From the NCBI GenBank assembly GCA_002749535.1, contig MZZL01000136.1:327733-391732 (forward strand): a stretch of DNA of 64,000 nucleotides, read 5' to 3'. A program made the position numbers and the translations under genes. Positions within the stretch are counted from its first letter, which is position 1. Each line of letters opens with the position of its first letter. The notes beneath the pieces were generated by a model that saw nothing but the letters and a program-made list of their open reading frames with translations, was not told the DNA's origin and ran no database searches. This DNA is from Apophysomyces variabilis (taxonomy: Eukaryota; Mucoromycota; Mucoromycetes; Mucorales; Mucoraceae). This document shows, piece after piece, positions 45,136 to 56,416 of the stretch.

Positions 45136-47948
45136 CTATAATTTATTGACACTACCTAATCTAAAATCATACCTGGTCATGCCAGGCCAAATGATATAGC
45201 CTTTGTTTCTATCATTAATTTTTGGCAGAATGCCTGCCAAATAGTCTAAGTCTGTAGCATTGACCACATACAGTCTGCTAATGTTAGAAGTATTTGTAGT
45301 GGGCAAGCCCCCACTAATCACACCATACTGGTTCATGCTTAAGTCTGTTCACACCTGGATCAAGCATAAAATCTTTTTAGTGCTTGTATGCTTATGTTGG
45401 AAAACATTATAGTCTCACCAAAAAATGTTTCCTACACCAAGCTGACTGCACTATTTCTTCCATGATGGGCATTGGCATTGATGGCGGTGGTGATTTTGAT
45501 GAAGTTTGATTTTCAATAGCTTCTTTGATTGCTTATCTCTTTGCAACAAAAAATGTTCCCTCAGACAATTACCTAGTCTGCAAGAAGTATGTTGGACTGC
45601 AGGTTGCCGTCGTTATGTTCACTGTGTCTGTCCCAGTATTGATTCAGACGTTGGTAAAGGTTGTACTGGTCATAGTCAGAGACTGCTACAGACCATAAAT
45701 GGACTCTGAGGATGACATCCTCTCCTTCCATATTGACGGTCAAAGAATTCACCTCAGCCTATTCATCATCTTCAGGCACAGCCTGTCTATAATGCATTGC
45801 TACTGCATAATATAATAGCTCATTTGAGGCATTCATGGAAGGAGACGCATGAGAAGTGATTCTTTTTTTCATAATACCAATCATGCGCTCCATTGGCTGT
45901 GTGCTGTACATCCTTGGTGGGCCAAGCTTTCAGATGGCTTCTGCAAGGTGCACCAAATAATGTTGACTGATTGTGAAAGCATTGACTGGCAAGTACTTCC
46001 GTATAAAACCATGCCAGCAGTTAATGCACCTAACAAGGCATTTAATATATAAGCGTTTTTTTTTGAATAACCCTTACCTTGAGATTTCATCAATCTCATC
46101 TTTATTAATCTCTATCTGTAAAGCCAAGCTACATACCTTTACAAGAGATGACAGAGCAATGTTTGCTTGTCTGAACACATAAGCATCAAGCCTCTTGTCT
46201 CTCCTGGCTTGGGCCTATTGCAGACTCATCTGTTCAATAAGGTATATGGGTGTAACGTACAAAAGGAAGACCACCCAATCCACAGTGCAGACATAACCAG
46301 CTTGTATATCTATGTAATTTCATGTTTATAATACTTTCTTTAGTTTCATTAAATCTGTATACATACTGAGGAAATACCCCTCGAACATTGTTGATATATG
46401 CCTTTTAGCATTTATCAAGGCAGCGCCCATCGCCATTCTGTATTCTTTCTTTAAAAAAAATGGGCAGCTTTCCCCATAATCTCCAGAGACAATCTTCCAA
46501 AGTTGATGGCCGATGCCATGACCTATGAGGTGCATCTCATCCAAGCCAAAAAAGAAAGATCCATGGAATGATGACAGGCTGGCAAATGGTGTCCCAGTTC
46601 TTAGTCCAAAATCCTACAAGCCTATGTATTAAATGAAGAGCAATTAGCAATTATGATAACCCTTACCTTGTCACCATCCAGGAACTCAATGGCTGAATGC
46701 AACTCTGGTTTGCTACCATCTCTAGGGAAATACATCCCACCTGTTTCTCCTCATTCCCCCTCCTCCTTGCAATTGTGACATCCATAAAGAGACATGTGGC
46801 CAGTATGATTTATTAGGTCTACGACACCTGGTATGTCACCACCTGCCACTAACAGATGTACGCGGGCATAGACCATCTCTGTTGTGGTCCTTACAAGCAT
46901 TCCTTCTGTATTCAGTCTCTTCAATTCTGAGAGAGACGGTTTCAGGAAGCTAAAAATGTCCTTTGGCTTTTTAGGGCCAGGGAGAACTGCAATTTGGATG
47001 AGGTTCTCTTTCTTGTACCTACTTTATGTTGAGACTTTGAACCCACTTGAGAATAAAAAACACCTACTTCTCCTCTAGTCTGAGGTTAAGAATGACTGCC
47101 ATGATCAGCGTCATGCTGTATCCACCCCTCTTGAACAGGTTGAAGCTGTTAACAAACAAGGAAAGGGCTATGTCGTCCTTGCCAGAAAACAAATGCCAGA
47201 TACCCTGGTACACTTCTCCATCAAAGATATCTGTTATCCTACCCAGTTCAGCAATTCTGTCAACCTGATACTGAAGGCATTTTCTAGTCTTGAGGTTGGC
47301 CAGTTTAGCCGCCACTTGCAGGGACAAAGGAAGTTGCATCGTGGTAGCTTTAGGTATTGCTCAGGATGGATCCTTGTAACGATCTTTACCATATTTGCAC
47401 TGCTGGGTGTGTTTGTCATTGAACATCTGGCATCTATCTTCGCACACATCAAAGTACTTTGGCTTCATAGGGTACATTTCCTGCAAAAGCTTTTTTGATT
47501 GATAAATTGAGAGAAGCTTGTCTCTTCTCTCTACAACAGATGATTATTTAGTACTGCTATTCAACCGAGCTGATTATGCTTATTGTATGAATTAATTACC
47601 AAATTGTGGATCAGTTACATATCTGTTTACCCACTGAATGAGACGTTCTAAGGCGTTCCACCTAATATTGAGTTCTTTTGCAAGAACAAACAGCTCGAGG
47701 CTTTTTTTCTCAGAGTAAGTCAAGTTCCCATCAAACTAAGTAGAGAGATCAATCTCTATCAGGCCTTCTTCTGTAGCGGCAAAAGGATCAACAGCAGGTT
47801 CTGGCATGGTAGAATCAGTGTCTGAATCCTCATTTTCACAGTCATTTTCCATGAACACATCATCTTCGCATATATTATCGTCGTATAAAGCATCCCAAGC
47901 TTCATCTGAAGTGTTTATCTTGCTTGTTGTCTCATTTGTATGGTCCAT
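45136..47948 (-). pseudogene. TNP2-like CACTA transposase
   Basis: Reading leftwards from ATG 47948, an acidic N-terminus (EDDVFMENDCENEDSDTDS) precedes LELFVLAKELNIRWNALERL. After an intron comes the family motif MKPKYFDVCEDRCQMFND with a Cys-rich segment (47440-47500). Then follow DIFDGEVYQGIWHLFSGKDD and LFVNSFNLFKRGGYSMTLIM (47150-47240), equivalent to the DGxxY..SLxxDG.SPFK core of TNP2 proteins. Next come a GCHNC motif near 46780, FFGLDEMHLIGHGIGHQLW (46490-46560), and DWVVFL-like and Tyr/Trp-rich C-terminal parts (to 45136). Several GT-AG introns split it, and I could not fix all borders. Scattered stops (for example after KDRYKDPS) break it, and no full ORF remains. Family assignment comes from motif order and CACTA termini. 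Confidence 0.8.
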
Positions 47949-48369
47949 AACGTTAGAAGGTATGCTAATATATGATTAATTTACTGCGGTCTACTTTTTT
48001 CATACATATCCCTCAGTATTCTGATTCGCAGGTACAATAACAGACCCTGCATGCAAATAACTAGCACTGGTCTGCTGTTACTCAGCATGCATTTGGGCTT
48101 CTCTTGCAGCCTTAATGCGGCAGCTTTTTGTATGTTTGCACATTTCTCTAACAGTAGAGATTTTTACAGGTTTTGCAAATAGATAGCTTGGTCATTTTAA
48201 ATAAAGCAGGCTTTTACAATGACTTTAGCAAATTAACTTTATTTCTCATTAGGTTGTATAAGAATCACGTCGTCAGCCAATATTTATTATTGCCAAGGTA
48301 CCTTATTTTCTTTATTCATCTTGGAAAATACCACCTAAGAAAGCTAATAGCAAGTCTAATAAAGAAGAA

Positions 48370-48828
48370 ATGAAGGCATTGGCTTACAACTTTTTCAAAG
48401 CCATAAAAGATATTAGGCAATCCTTTAATAGCAAGATTGGTGAGTTAAATAAGAAAGTGGAAGAGCTTACTGAGCTGGTTAAGACTCTCTCTGAGGAGCG
48501 TGCGTCTTGTTTCAGGGCAGCTGAAACAACGCCACAAGCACCAGTCTACATGGCTCAGCTTATTGAGACTCCTCATGCAAACAAGGGTATGATACATGTC
48601 ACTGACATCAAAGACTTCATCGCAAAGCATCAGGTTGTCACTGAGGAGCCAGATGTAGAGAGCTCAGATACCATCTACAAGGAACTTTGCAAGCGCGTCA
48701 AGGCTTGTTATGACTCTCTTGCAGAAGAGCTCATAGCTTCAAACAAGATGATGGACTGGCATGACCTCAGCCAGAATGATAAGCTGAGTCTGCTGAAGGC
48801 CATTGATAAGAAGGGCGAGGCGTTGTAG
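48370..48828 (+). CDS. Hypothetical CACTA-2 accessory protein, 152 aa
   Basis: An uninterrupted ORF, not recognised, divergently arranged from the TNP2-like gene within CACTA-2. Residues about 10-45 (SKIGELNKKVEELTELVKTL) have heptad-like spacing and may form a coiled coil. The C-terminal half is charged and helix-rich (KRVKACYDSLAEELIASNKM). A possible upstream exon ends before a GT near 48297, so ATG 48370 may be internal. Many CACTA elements carry a second gene for a DNA-binding accessory protein like TNPA, but similarity cannot be claimed. It is the only clean ORF of CACTA-2. Confidence 0.5.
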   Translation: MKALAYNFFKAIKDIRQSFNSKIGELNKKVEELTELVKTLSEERASCFRAAETTPQAPVYMAQLIETPHANKGMIHVTDIKDFIAKHQVVTEEPDVESSDTIYKELCKRVKACYDSLAEELIASNKMMDWHDLSQNDKLSLLKAIDKKGEAL

Positions 48829-49099
48829 CTACTTATGAGGCGATGTATGAGCTCTTGGGTAAGCAACTTCATGGCCTCTGACGCATAGCATAATAAAGCC
48901 ACCTATCTGAAAGCTGCTGCTTCATGTAAATGGTAACGATCTATTAAAAATACGATTACATTAATCACAACCATATGATTAGCTCTTTGCCAGAAGAAAC
49001 AGCAAGCTAAAGGCAATCAAGAAGAAGATGTAACTAAAGTAAGTATGTGCTATGATCTCAATATTACACTGCTGACACTTTACAATAGTTATAGATAAG

Positions 49100-49454
49100 T
49101 GTCGTATCCATAGCTATAATGGATACTCTCACTACTCCAATTATGTCTAAATAGGGAAGATGGACTTTAAACATGGACTTATATAATACAGGATTAAGCA
49201 ATCTTAACTCAGTTCCTTAATACAATGAACAATGCTGAGCTTCTATGATCTGCTACAGAGAAGTCTCTCCATTATAGAAGGCAATTACAAATCACTTAAT
49301 ACAAAGCACAGTCCATAATCACAGTCCTGTCCATCTAGACCCACAGACATTTTAGTATAAAAGAGTAATGTTTTTATTTGAATAAAGATCATCCTACATT
49401 GAGTCTCGCGTATATTGCTTGTCTCTTTTTTTTCTCATCAGATAAAACATTACA
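49100..49454 (+). repeat. 5' LTR of gypsy F
   Basis: It begins TGTCGTATCCATAGC and ends AGATAAAACATTACA. A TATA box TATAAAAG at 49356-49363 and AATAAA at about 49381 give a likely promoter and processing signal. Confidence 0.94.
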
Positions 49455-49478
49455 TTTTTTTACGCAAATTCTTGAATC

Positions 49479-50621
49479 ATGTTTCAATCCAACGTACCTG
49501 CTACTGGTTTCTCTGGTTCTTCTGGTTCCTCTGGTTCTCCTGGTATCTCCAACTCACCTGCAATGTCCGTTGACTTGCAACTGAGCAATGTTTCCTCTCT
49601 TTCGGGTTCTGAGGCTGGTTCAGTGTCTACTTCTAGTAGCATTGACCACAAAAAAGAGGCCATCAAACGAATGTCAGATAGGTTGGCTACTTTGGCTGAA
49701 CGCTTGGCCATGGATCTTCCTGCTAAGGAGCTCACTGCTGTTCATAAACAGTATGAGCAACTCAATAAAAATCTTGAGATGGTGTTGTCCACTTACCGCC
49801 AGTTAACGAAAAAGCCCAAAACCACTACGGCATCTACCACTGTCCCCATCTCTCATACCATGGTTCTGCCTGGTGACTTACCTTTGTTTCAATGGTCTGC
49901 CAATGTTATTGATTCCAAGAAGACAGTCTTTAAGACTGTGGAAGAATGTCTTGACCAGTTTGAGGACGTAGTCCAGTCCTACCATCAGAGCATGGATGAT
50001 AACTGGCACCTTCTCCTTCCTCGTATGTTGTCACCGGAACAACATTCCTGGTTTGACGCCCATTTATGTCTGTATCTGGAAAGACCCTGGTCCTTCGCGC
50101 GCAAGGTCATTATGAAGAAATATGGCATCAATGATGCCAAACGCCAAGCCCAACGAAGCAAGGATCTCGTCAACTTGACCATGTCAAAAAACGAATCAGT
50201 CAATAGATACACGGACAAATTCCATCGCATCTGTCATGAAGCTGGTTGGGAAAACGACCACAAATCTGCTGCCATTTATATCAACTCTCTCATTCCGGAA
50301 CTCACCCACCATGTTTGGCTCGCGCAAATGAACATGCCCTCAGAGCAATGGAGTAATGTTGACCATGCCACTGCCATTGCCCGCTCCTTGTATGGGAAGG
50401 TCGTACTCTCTCACCACAGTTATGAATCTCGCAACGTGGTTGTGTCTGGTCTGTCTGGTGCTCGCCCTGGTGTGGTTGTCGCTTCCTCATCCTCTTTTTC
50501 TGGTCCTTCCAGGTCGTCTGTGTCAGTGGCAAGCAACGCGAATCTGTCCGCCAATACTGCCGCATGCACAGCAAGGGCAAACATTCGTCTGAGGAATGCC
50601 GAGGTATCATTGACTTGCTGA
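49479..50621 (+). CDS. Gypsy F Gag, 380-aa open frame
   Basis: The structural protein of the virus-like particle. The first 60 residues are Ser/Gly-rich (TGFSGSSGSSGSPG), followed by a probable coiled coil (about residues 63-115, RLATLAERLAMDLPAKELTA). A capsid domain of retrotransposon Gag type follows (about 128-310), containing LPLFQWSANV, VEECLDQFEDVV, WFDAHLCLYL and NESVNRYTDKFHRICHEAGW. The open frame has no stop until 50621. The last 40-50 residues are low complexity, while the zinc-knuckle-like YCRMHSKGKHSSEEC lies in the overlapping -1 frame. The true Gag therefore probably shifts frame upstream of 50530, by mutation or by programmed frameshifting. Start: first ATG 24 nt after the LTR. 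Confidence 0.85.
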   Translation: MFQSNVPATGFSGSSGSSGSPGISNSPAMSVDLQLSNVSSLSGSEAGSVSTSSSIDHKKEAIKRMSDRLATLAERLAMDLPAKELTAVHKQYEQLNKNLEMVLSTYRQLTKKPKTTTASTTVPISHTMVLPGDLPLFQWSANVIDSKKTVFKTVEECLDQFEDVVQSYHQSMDDNWHLLLPRMLSPEQHSWFDAHLCLYLERPWSFARKVIMKKYGINDAKRQAQRSKDLVNLTMSKNESVNRYTDKFHRICHEAGWENDHKSAAIYINSLIPELTHHVWLAQMNMPSEQWSNVDHATAIARSLYGKVVLSHHSYESRNVVVSGLSGARPGVVVASSSSFSGPSRSSVSVASNANLSANTAACTARANIRLRNAEVSLTC

Positions 50622-53600
50622 AAAGCAAAGGTGGCCGGGTTCAAAAACCCTCAGGCAATGATCAGCACGCCAGTTCTCATGGTTCTGACAAACACAAGAC
50701 GTGTTTCAAGTGTGGTGCTTCGTGGTCTCCAGGCCATTCTTGTGGAAAAGGCAAAATGTTGGCAATCTGCTCGGCCACTCTGGCCAAAAAGGATGACGTT
50801 GACTCCGCCGCCACTTCCACTTCCACCTCCGCTCCAACCACCACAGAAGACGTGGTGATGGAAGAATCTGACCTGGACAACGCGTTTTACAACGCATGCA
50901 CTATGTGTAAGTCAACACACGTAAAAGCTCTCTGTCCAGCACAAAACACTAATACTTTCTTTGTATCAATTGTCATACAGGATGAACCCTTGTGGGCTTT
51001 CATTGACACTGGCGCTACTTTTAGTGCTGTCTCCCCTTCTGTCTGCCGCCGCCTTTCATTGGTTGTGACACCTTGCTCTGGCAAGATCGGTCTGGCTTCT
51101 GCAGGAGCTTTTGTTGATAGAATTGGTACAACAAAGAAAATAAAAGTTGTTCACAATGGAAAAACTGTCTTCCATTCTTTTAATGTGTTTGAATTAAATG
51201 AGAACGCCGATGTTTCCATTGGCACAGATCTTATGCCTCACCTTGGTATTTATCTTATGGGATTAGCTCCTTGCTGGCACAAATCTAGATTACCTCAATC
51301 ATCTGAGCCTATTGATCGGATAGAGCCCAACAATTCACCTGTTGGTTCCCTTCATGATCAACAAACGTTTCAGAAATCCATTCAACCTCATCTTAAAGCA
51401 AACAGTCTTATTCCCAAGACTTCATTCTGCACCATGCCAGAATCAGTTATCCGCTTAGACACTCCTACAGGCAAAACTGCTTATCGCCGTCAATATCCTT
51501 TGCCACAAATTCTGACTCCTATTATACAGGAGCAAATTGACAAATGGCTCAATGATGGTATCATTACATACGCACCCGTCAACATGGAATGGAACAGTCC
51601 GTTGACATTTGCTCCTAAGAAGGACGCTCAGGGCAATTACACAGGTCAACGTCCATGTCTTGATCCACGACACATTAACAACCTCTTGCCTGACGATCGT
51701 TTCCCGTTACCTCTTATCTGAGAGATTTTTCAGAAGCTTTCTGGTGCTACCATATTCACTACATTGGATTTGAAAAACGCTTTTCACCGGTTTAAGATTT
51801 ATGAACCGCATCAACACAAAACTGCTTTTACTTTTAATGGCATCCAATATATGTTTAAAGGCTGTCCTTTTGGATTGAAACCAATCTCTTCCAAATTCCA
51901 AAGAGTCATGAACCTCTTGTACAAGGACACACCATTCGTCTTAACCTTTGTTGACGACATTATCGTCTTCTCAAAATCACTTGAGGAACATACTGTACAC
52001 GTTCAACAAGCTATTCAAAAACTTACGAACGTCAATCTCATACTAAATCCAGACAAATGTCATTTTGCACAACAGTCTGTCCACTTACTAGGATTTTGCC
52101 TTAGCGCACAAGGCGTTTCACTGGACCCACGCAAGGTTACAAATGTTGAACAATGGCCACAGCCCAAAACAGGCAAAGATATCTAACGCTTTCTAGGGCT
52201 TGTCAATTACTTCAGAGAACACATTCCTTTAATCTCTACACTTACTGCACCGTTGGACCAATTACGCAACGCTGGTAAACTAGATCATCTTTGGACCAAT
52301 GAACAGCAAGAGTCTTTTCTCAAAGTCAAACATGCGCTACAACATGCACCTGTACTTAGCCCAGCTGATACATCCTATCCTTTCTGTGTTGCTACTGACG
52401 CATCCAACGTGGGAATTGGCGCCGTGCTTTACCAGGTCATTAACGGCCATTATCACTACATTGGTTTCATGGCTCGTTCATTATCTAAATCTGAACGCAA
52501 CTATTCTATGACTAAACGCGAACTTTTGGCTATTGTATACGCTTTTACAAAGTTCCACCAGTTTTTATGGGGTCGTCATTTCACTTTGTTTACCGACCAC
52601 AAAGCATTGGTCTATTTACACACACAACCCATCGCTAGCCCGATGATGATCAATTGGTTAGACACCATTTGCAACTATCATTGCACTATCGTGCATCGTC
52701 CTGGGGTAAAAAACGTTTTGCCCAATGCTTTATCTCGCCTTTTTGACCCTGCAAAAATGCTGGTAGAGGGTAATACGGTCAAAACGCCTACAACTGAACA
52801 GAAATACCTGTCACATAAAGCGCAACTTGACTACATCACACCGCCTGAAACAGAACGTGCTAATATTATATTGCAAGCACACCTGAACGGTCATTTTGGC
52901 GCAGAAGCAATCGTTAACGCAATCCATAGTGACGGAATGCATTGGGAAATTCTCAAACGCGATGCTCTTAACACTGTCGCCAGTTGTCCAGAATGTCAGC
53001 ACTTCAATATTGCTAAACATGGTTATCATCCATTACGCAGTATTACAGCTAATGCACCTGGAGATCACTGGGCAATCGACCTGGGTGATTTAAACATTAC
53101 CAGCAACAACGGTAATAATTATATCTTAGTTATGGTTGACATATTTACTCGCTTTTATATTTTATGAGTGAATCCTGACAAAACTGCACTCACAATTGCC
53201 AAACAACTCATTCATGTCTTTTGTGACTACGGCTTTCCCAAAGTCTTACAGTCCAACAACGGTACTGAGTTTGTTAATGAAATTTGTTCATTGCTTGTCA
53301 AGCATTCAGGGATCGATCACAGACTGGTTACACCTTATCACCCACGCGCTAACGGCGTAGCAGAAAAATGGGTTCACACAACTAAAGAAGCAGTGGTCAA
53401 ACGCCTTCAAGGAGCAAAACGGGATTGGGATCTTTATGTACCTAGTGCACAACTGGCCATCAATACAAAACATGCCAAGCTGCACAAGACACAGCCCTTT
53501 GCACTCATGTTTGCAAGAAAACCTAACGTGCTGATGGATCACAGGGAAGTTGAAACTGGTGACGCCTCTTTGAACTCCAAAGATACAAAGGCACTCCATA

Positions 53601-54139
53601 AATGCCTTAAGGAAATGGAGGACGTTGTCATACCAGCTATACGCAAACGCACTGAGGCAATACAGGCAGCCCAACAAGGCAAATTCGCAGATGACCATCA
53701 CATCATCCAATTTCCTATTGGTAGCAAAGTCATGATCAAAAACATATCCTGCAAATCTAAAATGGATTATCGCTATGAAGGGCCATTCATAGTACATGGC
53801 AAGAACAAAGGAGGCAGCTATGTGCTGGTAGATGAAACAGGTGCACTGCTCGCCTGTAATATTCCTTCTTCACACATTAAGATGATTTCCCAAGACTCAG
53901 TGGTATCATCAGACAATGTTTATGAAGTTCAAGCTATACTGGATCACAAAGGTAAAAATGGCAACTACCTTTACAGAGTACGATAGAAGAATTACACTGA
54001 GGAAGATGACACTTGGGAACCTCCTAAACACTTTAACGATCTATCATTAATTGATAAATATTGGCAAAGACAGAATATGAACGTTAAGCGCAAACAGATC
54101 CAAGTTCCAACGAGGTCTTCTAAACGCAGACACACTTAG
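50564..54139 (+). pseudogene. Gypsy F pol with chromodomain (four nonsense codons)
   Basis: The frame is -1 relative to Gag and overlaps it. In order come a Cys/His knuckle CFKCGASWSPGHSC (50705), the protease WAFIDTGATFSAVSPS (50995), and RT with PCLDPRHINNLLPDDRFPLP, TTLDLKNAFHRFKI and LTFVDDIIVFSK (FVDD near 51950). RNase H (CVATDASNVGIGAVLYQ) lies near 52390. The integrase has its zinc region HLNGHFGAEA..CPECQ, then DHWAIDLGDL. The second catalytic Asp appears as Asn in QSNNGTEF (AAC 53255-53257, a G-to-A change), and NGVAEKW keeps the Glu. The chromodomain YLYRVR-stop-KNYTEEDDTWEPP lies near 53970. Stops are TGA 51719, TAA 52184, TGA 53165 and TAG 53984. They replace expected Arg, Gln, Arg and Trp, all explained by C-to-T or G-to-A. 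The terminal stop is at 54137-54139. Confidence 0.92.
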
Positions 54140-54270
54140 GCAAGTCTTTTCCCTACTTTTTTCCCACTGGGTTTTTTCAAAAGGGTTTTTATCGACAACG
54201 CCGTTCAGTAGTTGCTACGCTACTTACAAGTGCTTCTACCAATCGGTTGTTCCAACCTGGTAGGGGGTAA

Positions 54271-54625
54271 TGTCGTATCCATAGCTATAATGGATACTCT
54301 TACTACTCCAATTATGTCTAAATAGGGAAGATGGACTTTAAACACGGACTTATATAATACAGGATTAAGCAATCTTAACTCAGTTCCTTAATACAATGAA
54401 CAATGCCGAGCTTCTATGATCTGCTACAGAGAAGTCTCTCCATTATAGAAGGCAATTACAAATCACTTAATACAAAGCACAGTCCATAATCACAGTCCTG
54501 TCCATCTAGACCCACAGACATTTTAGTATAAAAGAGTATTGTTTTTATTTAAATAAAGATCATCCTACATTGAGTCTCGCGTATATTGCTTGTCTCTTTT
54601 TTTTCTCATCAGATAAAACATTACA
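54271..54625 (+). repeat. 3' LTR of gypsy F
   Basis: Partner of 49100-49454, immediately after the TAGGGGGTAA polypurine tract. Some of the few differences are C/T transitions (for example ACTCTCAC versus ACTCTTAC). Confidence 0.94.
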
Positions 54626-54971
54626 ATAAGCTAGTTTGCTAATTTATTTATATATGATTTATATTATAGTAAGTTGTCTATAGCAGAAAACTCATATCCT
54701 AGTTACCATTCAAATATGAAGATAGCATTATGAAATTGTCCACACTTAATATAAACTTTATCTTGTCATCAAATCCTCAAAAGTAAAACATGGGTGAATA
54801 ATGGGTGGATAATGGGTGGATAATAGGTAGATAATGGGTGAATAATAGGTGAAATGTGCACATTCTGCAGTGGGGGAAAACAGGGGAAACATGCACGTTT
54901 CTCCTGCAAAATGGGGGAAAATTTTCCCTGATTTTTCACCTATTTTCTCCGATCTTTTTTCCATAGTGCAT

Positions 54972-55174
54972 CTAACTCTATTGATATACTGATGAGTTGC
55001 CCATCCATTGATAAACACTCAGCTAGTGTTTGATTTTTGCTTTTTTATCAACTGAGCAGATAACAAAGTTTGATCTTGCAATTCTGTATCAATGCTCCCT
55101 TTGGCTTCAATTGACATTAGTGACTCTTCTCTTTCTAGGCTAGGAAAGGTGTCCATATTCTCAGTGTCAGACAT
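54972..55174 (-). pseudogene. hAT-III transposase, N-terminal part
   Basis: From ATG 55174 on the minus strand it reads MSDTENMDTFPSLEREES, then LIKKQKSNTS, a stop, and VFINGWATHQYINRVR. hAT-II has KKQKSATS, stop, IFLNG at the same place. The frame runs to 54972, where CACTA-2 begins. Skipping CACTA-2 and hAT-IV with one copy of each duplication continues it as WILCNFVSARG at 40252. A first short exon, as in hAT-II, may lie further right. Confidence 0.82.
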
Positions 55175-56408
55175 AGTAAAGGATGACAGATCCTAATGCA
55201 ATATTAGATATGGTTATCAGCGATTTTATCTTATATGAGCATGTTGAGACGATTGCTTTCCTGCAGCACTTGATGATTCTCCAATAGAAAATGGCATAAT
55301 GATTGGTAAGAAAAAGACGGTAGGTTGTAAAAAGAGAATAGAGATTCAATAAATCGTTTTTAAACTTTGATCGATCATGTTTGTATACCTTCTTGCCACA
55401 GTCATTATGATAGTTAAAGGATTATAATAGAATGATGACAAATCTGGCTGCAGAAGCAATGATGTAATATGAGCTCTGCTATAGTTTTGATTTTTAATCT
55501 AAGTCTTTTTTGCTGCGACAGTTATTTTATTAGTTATCCGCACTTCTTTACTATGATAGTTACTTCATTAATAAGCTTACAAAGTACTTTATAAGCAGAA
55601 TCAAACTCCACTTTAACATTCTTACCTGCGGTATGATGGTCAATCCTGTTGAACAAGGACTTTAATCTTCTCAAAAAAAGTTTCAGTGAAAAGACAGATG
55701 TGTTTATTTGGTTGCAGTGCATTAAGGCTGTATTCAATAAGAAAAAAAAGATTATATTCAACGTTTTATAATGACATGTGCGTCTCACTTTTTCATTCTG
55801 CCCATTATGCACCAACATCAGCATTCCAGATCTTATAATAGCCATACTGTTCCCTTCATTCAAAACCATTTCGCAGATTCAAACTTTTTATGGGCATTAC
55901 CTAAAGTCAACATCATTTGAGAAAGAACATTATCTTGAACTACATCTTAACACTTTAAGCCAAAGTACTGAAGAACTATACTTATTCTTTTTTTAACATT
56001 ACTGCCTTTCTTTTGCTCATTGTGATCTGCAATCCTTTTTACTGGCATCAGCTTTTCACTAATTCAGACATCTAATGAGCTATGTTTTCATAATCTTGCA
56101 TTCAATGATAAGGAATAAACAACACTTTATACACTTCTCTTTCAAATAAACGTTCATACTTAACAAAGCAAGCATACTATATATCTTTATTTTAATCAGG
56201 TTGTTTAACTATTAATCTAACTTTGTACATATTGAATGAGGCCACCTGCAAAAAGCACTATGTTTTTATAAACAGATTAAATGGATTGGATCAGATTGCA
56301 CTTTTTTGATCCAGATCCTATCTGGATGAGAATATAATGATCCGTATCCAGTTTTAATGGATATGGATCAGATCAGATAAATGGATCACAGATTTTTGAT
56401 GATCCCTA
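55175..56408. other. Non-coding right arm of hAT-III
   Basis: AT-rich with no supported gene. The last 130 bp carry the GGATCAGAT-type subterminal motifs and the terminal inverted repeat shared with the left end of hAT-II. Confidence 0.7.
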
Positions 56409-56416
56409 GTTGTAGA

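Larger units (their letters stand above)
49100..54625 (+). mobile_element. Gypsy F: chromodomain Ty3/gypsy element (chromovirus)
   Basis: Two 355-bp LTRs (49100-49454 and 54271-54625) differ at only about five sites and are bounded by the perfect duplication ATAAG (49095-49099 and 54626-54630). Gag, protease, RT, RNase H, integrase and a C-terminal chromodomain follow in order, with a polypurine tract TAGGGGGTAA before the 3' LTR. It is the youngest large insertion visible, yet its pol already has four nonsense codons. It is unrelated to lineage A-E and lacks their TTGGTAGCTGAT primer site. Confidence 0.94.
44977..54968. mobile_element. CACTA-2: CACTA/TNP2-type DNA transposon carrying gypsy F
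   Basis: The ends are CACTATGGGAAAAAG and (right, reversed) CACTATGGAAAAAAG, flanked by the 3-bp duplication CAT (44974-44976 and 54969-54971). Subterminal arrays at 44992-45095 (GGGGAAAATGG) and 54790-54955 (ATAATGGGTGG and GGGGAAAA) are typical of the superfamily. It encodes a TNP2-like transposase on the minus strand and a second small gene on the plus strand. Gypsy F accounts for 5.5 kb, so the element proper is about 4.5 kb. It lies 16 bp from the right end of hAT-IV, inside the hAT-III zinc-finger exon. Confidence 0.92.
37617..56408 (-). mobile_element. hAT-III: 18.8-kb hAT element enlarged by nested insertions
   Basis: The left end reads TAGAGATTGTCAAAACC and the right end, reverse-complemented, TAGGGATCATCAAAAATC. 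A perfect 8-bp duplication GTTGTAGA lies at 37609-37616 and 56409-56416. The ends match hAT-II in inverted orientation, and the transposase gene is on the minus strand accordingly. hAT-IV (40261-44960) and CACTA-2 (44977-54968) interrupt it. Without them the element is about 4.1 kb, like hAT-II. Confidence 0.92.

Noticed and set aside
55534..55869. 111-aa minus-strand ORF in the hAT-III right arm
   Set aside because: No recognisable motif, AT-rich composition, absent from the hAT-II equivalent, and not connected to the transposase frame by plausible splice sites.
56270..56408. GGATCAGAT-rich stretch as a possible operator or origin
   Set aside because: It is the terminal and subterminal repeat of hAT-III and matches the left end of hAT-II.
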